Position numbers and translations under genes: made by a program. From Bacteroidales bacterium UBA1715 (GTDB lineage Bacteria > Bacteroidota > Bacteroidia > Bacteroidales > UBA1715), in contig DCIX01000025.1 in NCBI GenBank assembly GCA_002317135.1, positions 258,809 through 322,808 of the forward strand: a stretch of DNA of 64,000 bases, in the 5' to 3' direction. The notes under the pieces are model-generated. The model made no database searches. It saw only the letters and a list, made by a program, of their open reading frames with translations, and was not told where the DNA came from. Shown here piece by piece: positions 18,404 to 25,914 of this stretch. The stretch's first letter is position 1. Every line of letters begins with the position of its first letter.

Positions 18404-19774
18404 TTATGAGATTTTCTGCAACACTAATTTTGCAAATTCATCAAGATGAGGATCACGTGCTCCCATAATGATAATCACATCATTAGGTTGAGTTAATTCA
18501 ACAATTCGATTAACTGATTGTTCCTTTGGTCCAACATACTCGGCATTCTTTCCATTCGCCTGCATTGCCTCACTTACAATCGTAGATGAAATGTTTCTAT
18601 CGACAGTTCCACCTGCATAATAAATATCGGCAATCAAAAAGATATCTTGTTCACGAAGAGCATCGCCAACCATTTCCGTAAGTTCTTTATGCATAAAACG
18701 CATTGGCCCGAAACCATGTGGTTGGAACCACGCAATTACACGACTACCAATCTGTTGGCAAGCCTTTATTACTGCCGCTACTTCAGCAGGATTATGTGCA
18801 AAATCATCTACGACATACGTATTATTTGCCGTTTTTCCTACCAATTGAGCACGACGATATATGCCTCGGAATGTGGCAAGTGCCTTAGTACTTTCTTCTA
18901 TAGAAATTCCGGCAGCTTTTGTTGCCGCTATAGCAGCCAACGCATTTTCCATATTGTGTTTTCCTATAGCTGGAATGGCACATGAAACACCATTTACTGT
19001 GAAAGAGATAGAAAATCCGTCTTGAACGAAATTGCTTCCGCAAATTTTCGCATATTCGTTTGTACCAAACACAAATTCATTTGCAACCGACAATTTTCTT
19101 GTCAGTTCATAATCTTGATTTGCAATAAAATATGATTTTGTGTTATCACGGAATGTGGAAAACAATTGTTCTAACTCGTCAAATTCCTTATGGTCACGAT
19201 CTATGTTCAACAACAAAGAAATTTCTGGTTTATAGTTTACGATTGAGCCATCAGATTCGTCGGATTCTATCACCAACCAATCACTATTTCCCACCCACGC
19301 ATTGCCAGGAAGGCCTTTTTGTTGTAACACGCTCAAGCCAGCACCGGTAATCAACGAAGGAGATTTGCCACATTGTTCCAAAATATGGAACACCATGGCT
19401 GTTGTTGTTGATTTTCCCGACGTACCGCCAACTGCAATAGTTCGCACGCTGTTCGAAATCTCAGCCAACAGCTGCGAGCGTTTCATTATCGGAATGTTCA
19501 AGCTCAATGCTTTCTGATATTCCACATTTGTTTCTTCTATAGCCGTCGAAACTACAACCACATCAACATCAGGCGTAATTCCTTGTCCATCTTGGAAATA
19601 GCAGTGCATTCCCAACGATTCGAATTGTGCTTCTGACTGAAGTTTTTGCGCCTGCCCGAACAATCTGTCGGAACCAGAAACTTTTTTTCCTATACCGTTC
19701 AGATATTGTGCAATCGCACTCATACCCGTACCGGCAATGCCAACAAAGAAGAAATGTGAATAATTATCAAGCAT
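18404..19774 (-). CDS. MurC-like Mur ligase
   Basis: 456 residues with the three Mur-ligase domains. The N-terminal Rossmann segment is HFFFVGIAGTGMSAIAQYLNG. The ATP P-loop is AVGGTSGKSTTTAM near residue 115, and the acidic/His segment is VIESDESDGSIVNYKP...NIDRDHKEF. The C-terminal domain carries DDFAHNPAEVAAV and WFQPHGFGPMRFMHKEL. It most resembles UDP-N-acetylmuramate:L-alanine ligase. However, it is not in a dcw cluster and several motif positions differ from canonical MurC (for example FQPHGFGPMR), so it may be a paralogue, such as a recycling or modified-substrate ligase. Confidence 0.8.
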   Translation of the reverse strand: MLDNYSHFFFVGIAGTGMSAIAQYLNGIGKKVSGSDRLFGQAQKLQSEAQFESLGMHCYFQDGQGITPDVDVVVVSTAIEETNVEYQKALSLNIPIMKRSQLLAEISNSVRTIAVGGTSGKSTTTAMVFHILEQCGKSPSLITGAGLSVLQQKGLPGNAWVGNSDWLVIESDESDGSIVNYKPEISLLLNIDRDHKEFDELEQLFSTFRDNTKSYFIANQDYELTRKLSVANEFVFGTNEYAKICGSNFVQDGFSISFTVNGVSCAIPAIGKHNMENALAAIAATKAAGISIEESTKALATFRGIYRRAQLVGKTANNTYVVDDFAHNPAEVAAVIKACQQIGSRVIAWFQPHGFGPMRFMHKELTEMVGDALREQDIFLIADIYYAGGTVDRNISSTIVSEAMQANGKNAEYVGPKEQSVNRIVELTQPNDVIIIMGARDPHLDEFAKLVLQKIS

Positions 19775-19784
19775 ATTCTGATTC

Positions 19785-21074
19785 TTAAATTGAGAACTTC
19801 TTATCTATTTTCTTGTGTGTGAATGCAGACTTACCAGAAACATAGTCGGCAACAATTTGACCGTTACCTTTCAATTTCCATTTGTAGATAGTCAATCCTT
19901 CCAAGCCAACAGGTCCACGAGCGTGGATTTTGTTTGTGCTGATTCCAACCTCTGCACCAAGTCCGTAACGGAAGCCATCGGCAAAACGAGTGCTACAGTT
20001 CCAGAACACATCGGCAGAGTCAACAAGATTCATAAACTTTTCTGCTGCTTGTGCATTCTTTGTGATAATAGCTTCAGTATGACGGCTACTATATGTGTTT
20101 ATATGTTCAATAGCGTCTTCTAACGAATCAACAACACGAATCGACACTTTATAATCCAACCATTCCATTTTCCAACTTTCAGCAGGAAGGCAAGAAATGA
20201 TTTGCTGAGTTTTTTCGCATCCGTGAATTTCCACATTGCGTTCTTCCAACGATTTTGCAAGTTTTGGCAACACTTCTGTCGCTATATCTTTGTGAATCAA
20301 CATTGTTTCTGTCGCATTGCAAACCGACACATATTGTGTTTTTGAATCAGTTGCAACTTTCACTGCCATTTCCACATCGGCATCTTTGTCTATATACGTA
20401 TGACAAATTCCGTCTGCGTGACCCATTACCGCAATATTGGAATTGTTCATAATGTATTGCACGAACGAATTTGAACCACGAGGAATAATTAAGTCGATAT
20501 ACTTGTCGAGTTTCAACATCTCGTTTACATTCTCACGAGTTTCAAGCAATTGTATCCAGCCAGTTGGCACGCCACAAGCCTCAGAAGCCTCGCGTATAAC
20601 CTTTGCCAAAGCACGGTTTGTTTCCAACGCCTCGCGGCCACCTTTCAACAAAGTCGCGTTACCACTCTTCAAGCAAAGAGAAGAAATTTGCACCAACGCA
20701 TCTGGACGAGATTCAAAAATTACACCGATAACACCAATAGGGCAGCTAACTTTGTACAATTCCAAACCATTATCAAGTTCTGTAGCAGAAAGAGTTTCGC
20801 CTATAGGTTCAGGCAATACAATCAAACTTTTTATACCAGCAACCACATCCTTGATTTTTCCTTCGTCGAATTTTAATCGTTTTAGAAGAGGAGCTGCCAG
20901 ATTTTCTTCGGCACTTCGTTCCAAATCCTTTTGATTTGCTGCGATAATCTCGCTTGTATGTTCTACCAAAGCATCGGCAATACGTGCCAACGCTTCATTC
21001 TTCTTTTCTGTTGACAATGCGGCAAGTTCGATAGATGCTTTCTTAGCCGCAACTGCTAAATCAATTGTCTGCAT
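19785..21074 (-). CDS. proA: Gamma-glutamyl phosphate reductase
   Basis: A 429-residue aldehyde-dehydrogenase-superfamily enzyme that reduces gamma-glutamyl phosphate to glutamate semialdehyde in proline synthesis. Seen are CPIGVIGVIFESRPDALVQI, the LKGGREA motif, LIIPRGSNSFVQYI, GHADGICHTYID, and the catalytic Cys in YVSVCNATETMLIH. It is the first gene of the minus-strand operon and has a full Bacteroidota promoter (21094-21125). proB is not in the window. Confidence 0.96.
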   Translation of the reverse strand: MQTIDLAVAAKKASIELAALSTEKKNEALARIADALVEHTSEIIAANQKDLERSAEENLAAPLLKRLKFDEGKIKDVVAGIKSLIVLPEPIGETLSATELDNGLELYKVSCPIGVIGVIFESRPDALVQISSLCLKSGNATLLKGGREALETNRALAKVIREASEACGVPTGWIQLLETRENVNEMLKLDKYIDLIIPRGSNSFVQYIMNNSNIAVMGHADGICHTYIDKDADVEMAVKVATDSKTQYVSVCNATETMLIHKDIATEVLPKLAKSLEERNVEIHGCEKTQQIISCLPAESWKMEWLDYKVSIRVVDSLEDAIEHINTYSSRHTEAIITKNAQAAEKFMNLVDSADVFWNCSTRFADGFRYGLGAEVGISTNKIHARGPVGLEGLTIYKWKLKGNGQIVADYVSGKSAFTHKKIDKKFSI

Positions 21075-21093
21075 AGATATACATTTTACAATA

Positions 21094-21125
21094 CAAATGT
21101 ACGAATTTTATGGAAGATTAACAAA
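21094..21125 (-). promoter_or_regulatory. Full Bacteroidota promoter for the proA operon
   Basis: On the minus strand, TTTG at 21122-21125, a 20-base spacer and TACATTTG at 21094-21101 match the -33/-7 consensus. ATG 21074 follows 19 bases later. Confidence 0.75.
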
Positions 21126-21170
21126 GGTACTTTGCAGACGAATGCAAAAGCGACCTTCACTACAGACAAC

Positions 21171-21204
21171 AAAAAAGTTAGGATAACAAAATTGTTACCC
21201 TAAC
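21171..21204 (-). terminator. Intrinsic terminator after rpmF
   Basis: Minus-strand hairpin with a 13-position stem (one A-C mismatch) and a two-base loop, formed by GTTAGG-type arms at 21177-21204, followed by a run of six T (21171-21176 on the complement). It lies 26 bases past the rpmF stop. Confidence 0.8.
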
Positions 21205-21229
21205 AATAGTTTATTTCAATAAATCAGAA

Positions 21230-21421
21230 TTAAGCTTCTACAGCTTTTTCTGTGAATTTCTTACCGTTATAATATAACTCACCTTCTACTTCATAAGCAG
21301 TGTGTCTGCGGTGGATAGTTCCTGTTGTAGGACATTTGCTCAATGTTGGAACAACTGCATTGTCGTGAGTACGTCTCTTGTCTCTTCTTGTCTTTGAGAT
21401 CTTTCGTTTAGGATGTGCCAT
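21230..21421 (-). CDS. rpmF: 50S ribosomal protein L32
   Basis: 63 residues, starting MAHPKRKISKTRRDKRRTHD, the standard L32 N-terminus, with a basic composition. It has one cysteine (SKCPTTGT), so the four-cysteine zinc ribbon of some L32 proteins is absent. It lies 12 bases after the yceD-like gene, the usual pairing, and is followed by a terminator. Confidence 0.97.
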   Translation of the reverse strand: MAHPKRKISKTRRDKRRTHDNAVVPTLSKCPTTGTIHRRHTAYEVEGELYYNGKKFTEKAVEA

Positions 21422-21433
21422 CTTATTATTATT

Positions 21434-21955
21434 TTAGTTTTTAAACATATTTTTTAGTGAATCCCATCGAGGATCCGTTTTTTCTTCTTTATTTTTTTTC
21501 GACTGATTCATATATGAAATCACATCTGAATTACAGTCTTTTTCGTCCGCATGAACTTTTCTCATCGGCATGGCAAGCATTATCATCTCGTAGATTTCGG
21601 CCGTCAACACTAATTCGGCTTCATCTGGTGCAATCAAAATCACATCATCACTTTCACTCAACTCGTCATTTTCGTCACCAACCTTCACTATGTAATCTTG
21701 CGTCATAGTTATAGGTAGCGGGAAAATGTCCAAGCATCGGTCGCAGGCTACGGAAACGGTTCCATTTATCTGCAACGAAAGGGTGTGGAAATCGTTTTGC
21801 TTCACGAAATGTACTTTTGCAACTATATCTGCATCGTACACGCCTTCCATCTTTTGATCTTCAACGAACGCTTTGTCAACTTTCCATTCTGCATCGAACA
21901 TGCTTTCCTTTAGCAACTGCAACGGAATCGTATATAAACCTTCTGCTCGATTCAT
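21434..21955 (-). CDS. DUF177/YceD-family protein upstream of rpmF
   Basis: 173 residues. The family signature is the VACDRCLD segment around residues 90-97 (CxxCL-like, here with one Cys pair element reduced to CDRC) and a downstream acidic stretch. YceD proteins are linked to 23S rRNA accumulation/50S assembly and are usually encoded next to rpmF, as here. It has a full -33/-7 promoter at 21973-22003. Confidence 0.88.
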   Translation of the reverse strand: MNRAEGLYTIPLQLLKESMFDAEWKVDKAFVEDQKMEGVYDADIVAKVHFVKQNDFHTLSLQINGTVSVACDRCLDIFPLPITMTQDYIVKVGDENDELSESDDVILIAPDEAELVLTAEIYEMIMLAMPMRKVHADEKDCNSDVISYMNQSKKNKEEKTDPRWDSLKNMFKN

Positions 21956-21972
21956 CTTGTAAAATTAGCACG

Positions 21973-22003
21973 CAAAAATAGACATTTTTTTACATTCCAC
22001 AAA
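21973..22003 (-). promoter_or_regulatory. Full Bacteroidota promoter for yceD-rpmF
   Basis: On the minus strand, TTTG (22000-22003), a 19-base spacer and TATTTTTG (21973-21980). ATG 21955 follows 17 bases later. Confidence 0.78.
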
Positions 22004-22041
22004 CATTTCACAATTTATTAACAACCAATTTTTAAAATTAA

Positions 22042-22049
22042 TATATTTG
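22042..22049 (+). promoter_or_regulatory. -7 box (TATATTTG) for second RAYT
   Basis: TATATTTG lies 56 bases before ATG 22106, giving a leader of about 50 bases. Confidence 0.5.
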
Positions 22050-22105
22050 TAATCAAGCGCAACTAACAACTACATTTATAGAAACCATTACTATCAAAAA
22101 GAACT

Positions 22106-22558
22106 ATGAGCCACATAAACTTAACTTACCACATCGTATGGCGTACAAAGTGCAGTGAAAAAGTCATTTTAGAATCTCACGAGAAAGAACTATTAGCATA
22201 TCTTGTAGGAATTTGTAAAAAGAAAAATTGCAAAGTATATCGTATCAACTCCATGCCCGACCATATTCATTTATGTATTGAAATTCCAACGACAATATCC
22301 ATTTCAACCTTCATGAAAGTATTAAAACAGGAAAGTTCCAAGTGGTTACGAGAACAGAAGGAACTTTTTCCGGAATTCAGAGGCTGGGCAAATGGATATG
22401 CGGTATTTTCTTATTCTAAAAAAGAACGACAACAAATCGTTGAATATATAAGAAACCAGAAGATACACCATCAGACAAAAACATTTAGACAAGAATATAT
22501 TGAGTGGTTACTGGAAATGGGAGAAAATCCAACTGAAGACTTGTTCTTTAAAGACTAA
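22106..22558 (+). CDS. RAYT: second REP-associated IS200/Y1-type transposase-like protein
   Basis: 150 residues. The HUH motif is HIH at 53-55 in MPDHIH, and the probable catalytic tyrosine is Y114 in EYIRNQK, followed by HHQTKTF. It is clearly divergent from the RAYT at 341-802, and the repeats beside it are a different family (22560-23153). That fits the one-RAYT/one-REP-family pairing known for these enzymes. It has its own -7 box. Confidence 0.9.
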   Translation: MSHINLTYHIVWRTKCSEKVILESHEKELLAYLVGICKKKNCKVYRINSMPDHIHLCIEIPTTISISTFMKVLKQESSKWLREQKELFPEFRGWANGYAVFSYSKKERQQIVEYIRNQKIHHQTKTFRQEYIEWLLEMGENPTEDLFFKD

Positions 22559-22559
22559 C

Positions 22560-23153
22560 AATGTATTGGCTTCCAGCCAATATAGCATTCACATACCGCA
22601 ATCCTGAGACTACGTCACAGGTTACTCAAATAATGGCTTGCAGCCATTTAAAACAAGAACTAAACGCCGAAAAGACATCTGGTCAATAGCCCTAAACATA
22701 GTATGAATATAACTAAAGACTTATAGTTCTTGATATGATTGAAAACATAAAAACAGAGCTAACAAACTATTGGCTTCCAGCCAATATAGTATCCCATATA
22801 CCGCAATCCTGAGACTGCGTCACAGGTTACTCAAATAATGGCTTTCAGCCATTTAGTAAAACAGACGGAAGCCATTACAGATAAAGTATATGGTGCTGTT
22901 TTCAAAAACAGTAAAAGCAAGTATTAATTGCCTGGAAGGCAATAATTTCGTAACCCGGGACGGAGTCTCGGGAAGATATAACCAACCACACTTTAATGGC
23001 TGGAAGCCAATACTAATAAGAAATAAATACTCTATCTCAAAAACAGCAAAAGCAAGTAACAATTGCCTGAAAGGCAATAATTCCGTAACCCGGGACAAAG
23101 TCTCGGGAACACATAAACCCTCACATAAATGGCTGGAAGCCATTACAAAACTC
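22560..23153. repeat. Four copies of a BIME-like repeat in convergent pairs
   Basis: This 600-base stretch has no gene. Two direct units (about 22563-22650 and 22770-22857) run TTGGCTTCCAGCCAA ... CCTGAGACTACGTCACAGG ... AATGGCTT-CAGCCATT. Two inverted units (about 22925-23008 and 23063-23147) carry the reverse complement, with TTGCCTGGAAGGCAA and CCCGGGACGGAGTCTCGGG. Each unit therefore contains three small hairpins. The same pair recurs at 58371-58645. The array belongs to the adjacent RAYT by proximity. Confidence 0.87.
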
Positions 23154-23158
23154 ACAGG

Positions 23159-24031
23159 TTATTTTTTCAAATTCGTAAATCGCGCTATAACGCCTAATGG
23201 CAATTTCTTCTTGAAATCATCTTCCAGATACACTTCACCAAATTCCTTATCGGCTTTGTGGTTCTTGAAGATTTCTGTCACGAGATTTTCGAGTATGAAA
23301 GCTGAAAATCCCAATGAATAGGTATTTAATATGAAGAAGAACTTATTCTTGTCGAGTATCTTTTCTACGTCTTTCAGCAAGGCATTCAAGTCTCGTTCCA
23401 ACTTCCAATCTTCACCATTGGCGCCACGACCGAATGCTGGCGGATCCATAATGATGCCATTATATACATTGCCTCGCTTGGCTTCTTTTGCCACAAATTT
23501 TCGTGCATCTTCCACTATCCAACGAATATTGTCCAAACCAGAACTTTCCATGTTTTGTTTTGTCCACGAAACTACTTGTTTAACAGAATCCAAATGGGTT
23601 ACTTCTGCTCCGGCGGCACGTGCCGTTACCGATGCAATTCCCGTGTAGCCGAACAAATTCAAGACTTTCAATCCTTGGTTTGCCTTACAAATAGAATAAA
23701 TGTAATCCCAGTTCACAGCCTGTTCCGGGAATATGCCTACATGTTTGAACGACGTAAATTTCAAATTACATGTTACGTTCAAATGGTCGTATTTGATTTT
23801 CCATGCATCGGGAATATTTGCATGTTTAATCCAATCGCCGTTGTTACTTGAGCGTGCCACGAAATCTATAGTGGAACGTTTCTGCCACTCGGCTTCGCTC
23901 AACGATTTATCCCACACCGCCTGTGGTTCCGGCCTACGGGTAACTACCGGACCGAATTGTTCTAATTTCTCAAAATTTCCTGAATCTATCAAACGATAGT
24001 CGTTCCAATGCGTTGGGGTTAAATAAATCAT
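23159..24031 (-). CDS. Class I SAM-dependent methyltransferase, RlmI-like
   Basis: 290 residues. The Rossmann methylase core is at about 130-260, with the SAM-binding motif LKVLNLFGYTGIASVTAR, an acidic SAM-ribose ligand in VTHLDSVKQ, the ED pair in IVEDARKF, and the catalytic motif IIMDPPAFGRG. The DPPAF motif and overall design match RlmI/RlmK-type RNA methylases acting on large-subunit rRNA. The N-terminal PUA domain of RlmI is not obvious, so the target is uncertain. Confidence 0.85.
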   Translation of the reverse strand: MIYLTPTHWNDYRLIDSGNFEKLEQFGPVVTRRPEPQAVWDKSLSEAEWQKRSTIDFVARSSNNGDWIKHANIPDAWKIKYDHLNVTCNLKFTSFKHVGIFPEQAVNWDYIYSICKANQGLKVLNLFGYTGIASVTARAAGAEVTHLDSVKQVVSWTKQNMESSGLDNIRWIVEDARKFVAKEAKRGNVYNGIIMDPPAFGRGANGEDWKLERDLNALLKDVEKILDKNKFFFILNTYSLGFSAFILENLVTEIFKNHKADKEFGEVYLEDDFKKKLPLGVIARFTNLKK

Positions 24032-24048
24032 CGTCGTAAAGTTTGACG

Positions 24049-24056
24049 CAAAAGTA
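24049..24056 (-). promoter_or_regulatory. -7 box (TACTTTTG) for the methyltransferase
   Basis: Minus-strand TACTTTTG lies 17 bases before ATG 24031, divergent from the bactofilin promoter. Confidence 0.55.
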
Positions 24057-24094
24057 ATGAATAATAGTTGTTTTTTACTATAAAGTAATTTGTT

Positions 24095-24102
24095 ATATTT
24101 GC
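24095..24102 (+). promoter_or_regulatory. -7 box (TATATTTG) for bactofilin
   Basis: TATATTTG lies 22 bases before ATG 24125. Confidence 0.55.
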
Positions 24103-24124
24103 ACTCATTTTAATTTGAAACGAT

Positions 24125-24487
24125 ATGGGTAAATCTGACAACAACGCTTTTACAACAAACTTAATCACCTCTGGAACTGTCATCAAAGGTGACATTACCT
24201 GTAACGGCGACATGCGTATCGACGGTGTTTTGGAAGGAAACCTTAGTGCAAAAGGGAAAATAGTTGTCGGCAAAAATGGCGATGTAAAAGGAGAAATCGA
24301 CTGCCAAAACTGCGACGTTGAAGGAAACGTAAACGGTAAGCTTACGATCAAAGATCTGCTTTCGCTTCGCGCCACTGCGAAATTCTTCGGCGACATTATT
24401 GCTTCAAAGCTTGCAATCGAGCCAGGAGCAATTTTTACCGGTACGTGTAAAATGACAAATGAAAAAGAAAGTGCAGAAAAAAAATAA
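24125..24487 (+). CDS. Bactofilin
   Basis: 120 residues, a polymer-forming cytoskeletal protein. The central beta-helix shows the periodic glycine/valine pattern of the family: SGTVIKGDITCNGDMRIDG, then LEGNLSAKGKIVVGKNGDV and VEGNVNGKLTIKDL. Bactofilins form nucleotide-free filaments that scaffold cell-wall or envelope enzymes. Its end overlaps atpZ by 29 bases. Confidence 0.94.
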   Translation: MGKSDNNAFTTNLITSGTVIKGDITCNGDMRIDGVLEGNLSAKGKIVVGKNGDVKGEIDCQNCDVEGNVNGKLTIKDLLSLRATAKFFGDIIASKLAIEPGAIFTGTCKMTNEKESAEKK

Positions 24488-24683
24488 CCTCGATTCTTTC
24501 ATTAAATATTCCAACATTGGCATACAAATGCTTGCCGTAATCGCCTTGGGCGTATTCGGCGGGCTAAAACTCGACGAGTTCTTTGGCAACGAAAATCCAA
24601 TCTGCCTCGTTATACTTTCGCTTCTTTCGGTATTCGCAGCCATTTACTTGGCCATTAAAGATTTCATAAAATTCGACAAATGA
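24459..24683 (+). CDS. AtpZ/AtpI-type small membrane protein
   Basis: 74 residues with two hydrophobic helices (about 19-38 and 48-66) separated by a short GLKLDEFF loop, the layout of the AtpZ family of putative F0F1-associated Ca/Mg transporters. It begins inside the bactofilin gene and overlaps the next gene by four bases, so translation is coupled. In Bacteroidota it usually precedes atpB. Here no atpB follows. Confidence 0.85.
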   Translation: MKKKVQKKNNLDSFIKYSNIGIQMLAVIALGVFGGLKLDEFFGNENPICLVILSLLSVFAAIYLAIKDFIKFDK

Positions 24684-25078
24684 AATTCTTTATCTCCCGC
24701 GCAACCATACATATCTGCACATTAGCAGTTAGCACAATTGCCTGTATGGCACTCATAAAATATCTCTATGGAACAAGCGACTTGTATTGGCCTCTTTTCT
24801 ATAATTCTGTATATGTTGTTATTCCTATAATTGCCACTATCAATATACTTGGTGAAATTGCCTTTAGCCTTTTTGCAAACAAAGAAGAGAACGAGAGCAT
24901 CTTCAAAATTATGGCCATACGTACAGTGAAATTCTTGACCTACCTCATCCTTGCACTATACTTTACCATTACCGCCACCAACTACCAAGAAAAACTCTTC
25001 TTCGGACTGCTAATAGTAGTTTTGTTCTTTATTTATGCAGGAGTGGAGTTTGGGTATTTTAGAAAGAACAGTATATAA
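24680..25078 (+). CDS. AtpI-like four-helix membrane protein
   Basis: 132 residues with four hydrophobic helices (about 10-28, 39-60, 77-98 and 103-124), a typical partner between atpZ and atpB in Bacteroidota. The family has no proven biochemical activity; an assembly role for the ATP-synthase c-ring is inferred from location in related genomes. The expected atpB-atpE genes are absent downstream, where the candidate small RNAs begin. Confidence 0.7.
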   Translation: MKFFISRATIHICTLAVSTIACMALIKYLYGTSDLYWPLFYNSVYVVIPIIATINILGEIAFSLFANKEENESIFKIMAIRTVKFLTYLILALYFTITATNYQEKLFFGLLIVVLFFIYAGVEFGYFRKNSI

Positions 25079-25144
25079 CTGATTTTCAACAAAATCACAG
25101 TATCCATTGACTTTCCATAAAATTTTATGTATAATTGCAAAAAA

Positions 25145-25210
25145 TCGTCGGGGGTGCATAAGCATTCCGGACAGTCCCCCCAAATCTGAATAAGGTTTGG
25201 GGCTGTTTTT
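25145..25210 (+). ncRNA. Candidate small RNA or attenuator with competing hairpins
   Basis: A -7-like box TATAATTG (25130-25137) with TTGAC 18 bases upstream precedes GGGGG at 25150-25154. That G-run can pair with CCCCC at 25176-25181, and the same C-run can instead pair, as CCCCAAA, with TTTGGGG at 25196-25202. The second hairpin is followed by TGTTTTTG, a plausible terminator. The two pairings exclude each other, as in an attenuator. There is no open reading frame after it on this strand, so a free-standing small RNA is also possible. Confidence 0.4.
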
Positions 25211-25262
25211 GAGATAATGCGAATTATTTAACAAAAACACTTGACAAGTTTCTATAAAAAAG

Positions 25263-25270
25263 TATCTTTG
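25263..25270 (+). promoter_or_regulatory. Promoter for candidate small RNA 25277-25337
   Basis: TATCTTTG fits TAnnTTTG, with TTGAC at 25241-25245 lying 17 bases upstream. No coding frame follows it. Confidence 0.55.
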
Positions 25271-25276
25271 CAAAAA

Positions 25277-25337
25277 GGGATGGGGCGAAAGTTCCGTACC
25301 GCCAAAACTCAATCTTTTCAGGTTGAGTTTTTTTTTA
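25277..25337 (+). ncRNA. Candidate ~60-base small RNA ending in a terminator
   Basis: Downstream of the box at 25263 there is a GGGATGGGGCGAAAGTTCCG segment that can fold (GGCG with CGCC around an AAAGTTCCGTAC loop). It is followed by a strong terminator: AACTCAA and TTGAGTT arms around a ten-base loop at 25305-25329, then a run of T to 25335. The terminator runs into the stop codon of the convergent nuclease gene and can serve both strands. I do not recognise an RNA family. Confidence 0.5.
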
Positions 25338-25817
25338 GAATTCATACATCTCAATCTCTTTTCCTGTAATGAAATAATACCCGTGAAACTTCTTCCGTTT
25401 TAACTCATTTATTTTTCCTACAAATTTGTCGTTCCAATCATCAAATTGAAAAACTATAATTTTTGCATTTTGTTTTTTTATTGCCTCAGATGCATATTTT
25501 ATAATATTTCCAAAGCCCATAGTTCTTTTTAAATCAGCTGGTATTCCATTTAAATGAATATCGTATGTCCCATCTTTCTTTTCATCGGAAAGATGCTCGA
25601 CCCTAAAACCATGTTGTTTTAGCACAAGACACATAGCATGTTCTTTCTGATACTTCTCAATTTCTTGTGAATTTTTCTTGAAACGCAATCGCCTCCTCTG
25701 GGTAACCAAATACCCTCCATTTAAGAAATTAAAGCCATACTTTTTCCAGAAAAGAACACAATAGCAACAATAAATTTGGAATGAATACAATTTGTATCCA
25801 AAGTTTCTTTTTCTCAT
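25335..25817 (-). CDS. Stand-alone nuclease-like protein resembling CdiA C-terminal toxin domains
   Basis: 160 residues from ATG 25817, chosen because a TATATTTG box at 25840-25847 lies 22 bases before it. An upstream in-frame start at 25946 would lie on the other side of this promoter. The C-terminal ~110 residues read EKYQKEHAMCLVLKQHGF...KKDGTYDIHLNGIPADLKR...AKIIVFQFDD. This resembles the tRNase-like domains found at the ends of CdiA toxins and phage SPP1 gp7-type head proteins (BECR or restriction-like fold). The N-terminal 45 residues are Tyr/Cys rich and unrecognised. No immunity protein gene lies next to it. It may be a remnant of a larger protein. Confidence 0.5.
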   Translation of the reverse strand: MRKRNFGYKLYSFQIYCCYCVLFWKKYGFNFLNGGYLVTQRRRLRFKKNSQEIEKYQKEHAMCLVLKQHGFRVEHLSDEKKDGTYDIHLNGIPADLKRTMGFGNIIKYASEAIKKQNAKIIVFQFDDWNDKFVGKINELKRKKFHGYYFITGKEIEMYEF

Positions 25818-25839
25818 GTTTTGCAATATTACGGCAAAA

Positions 25840-25847
25840 CAAATATA
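25840..25847 (-). promoter_or_regulatory. -7 box (TATATTTG) for the nuclease-like gene
   Basis: Minus-strand TATATTTG lies 22 bases before ATG 25817. It decides the start of that gene. Confidence 0.6.
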
Positions 25848-25914
25848 TAGAAATTCTGATATTGTTCCAACACGTACAATCCACAATACTATATCCCTTA
25901 TAAAATAAAAAAAA

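Noticed and set aside
22560..23153. CRISPR array
   Set aside because: The repeats are long, few, in both orientations and palindromic, with no regular spacers. No cas genes are present.
25277..25337. Fluoride or preQ1 riboswitch
   Set aside because: The GGGATGGGGCG start is only superficially similar; the required pseudoknot pairing could not be drawn, and no downstream gene lies on that strand.
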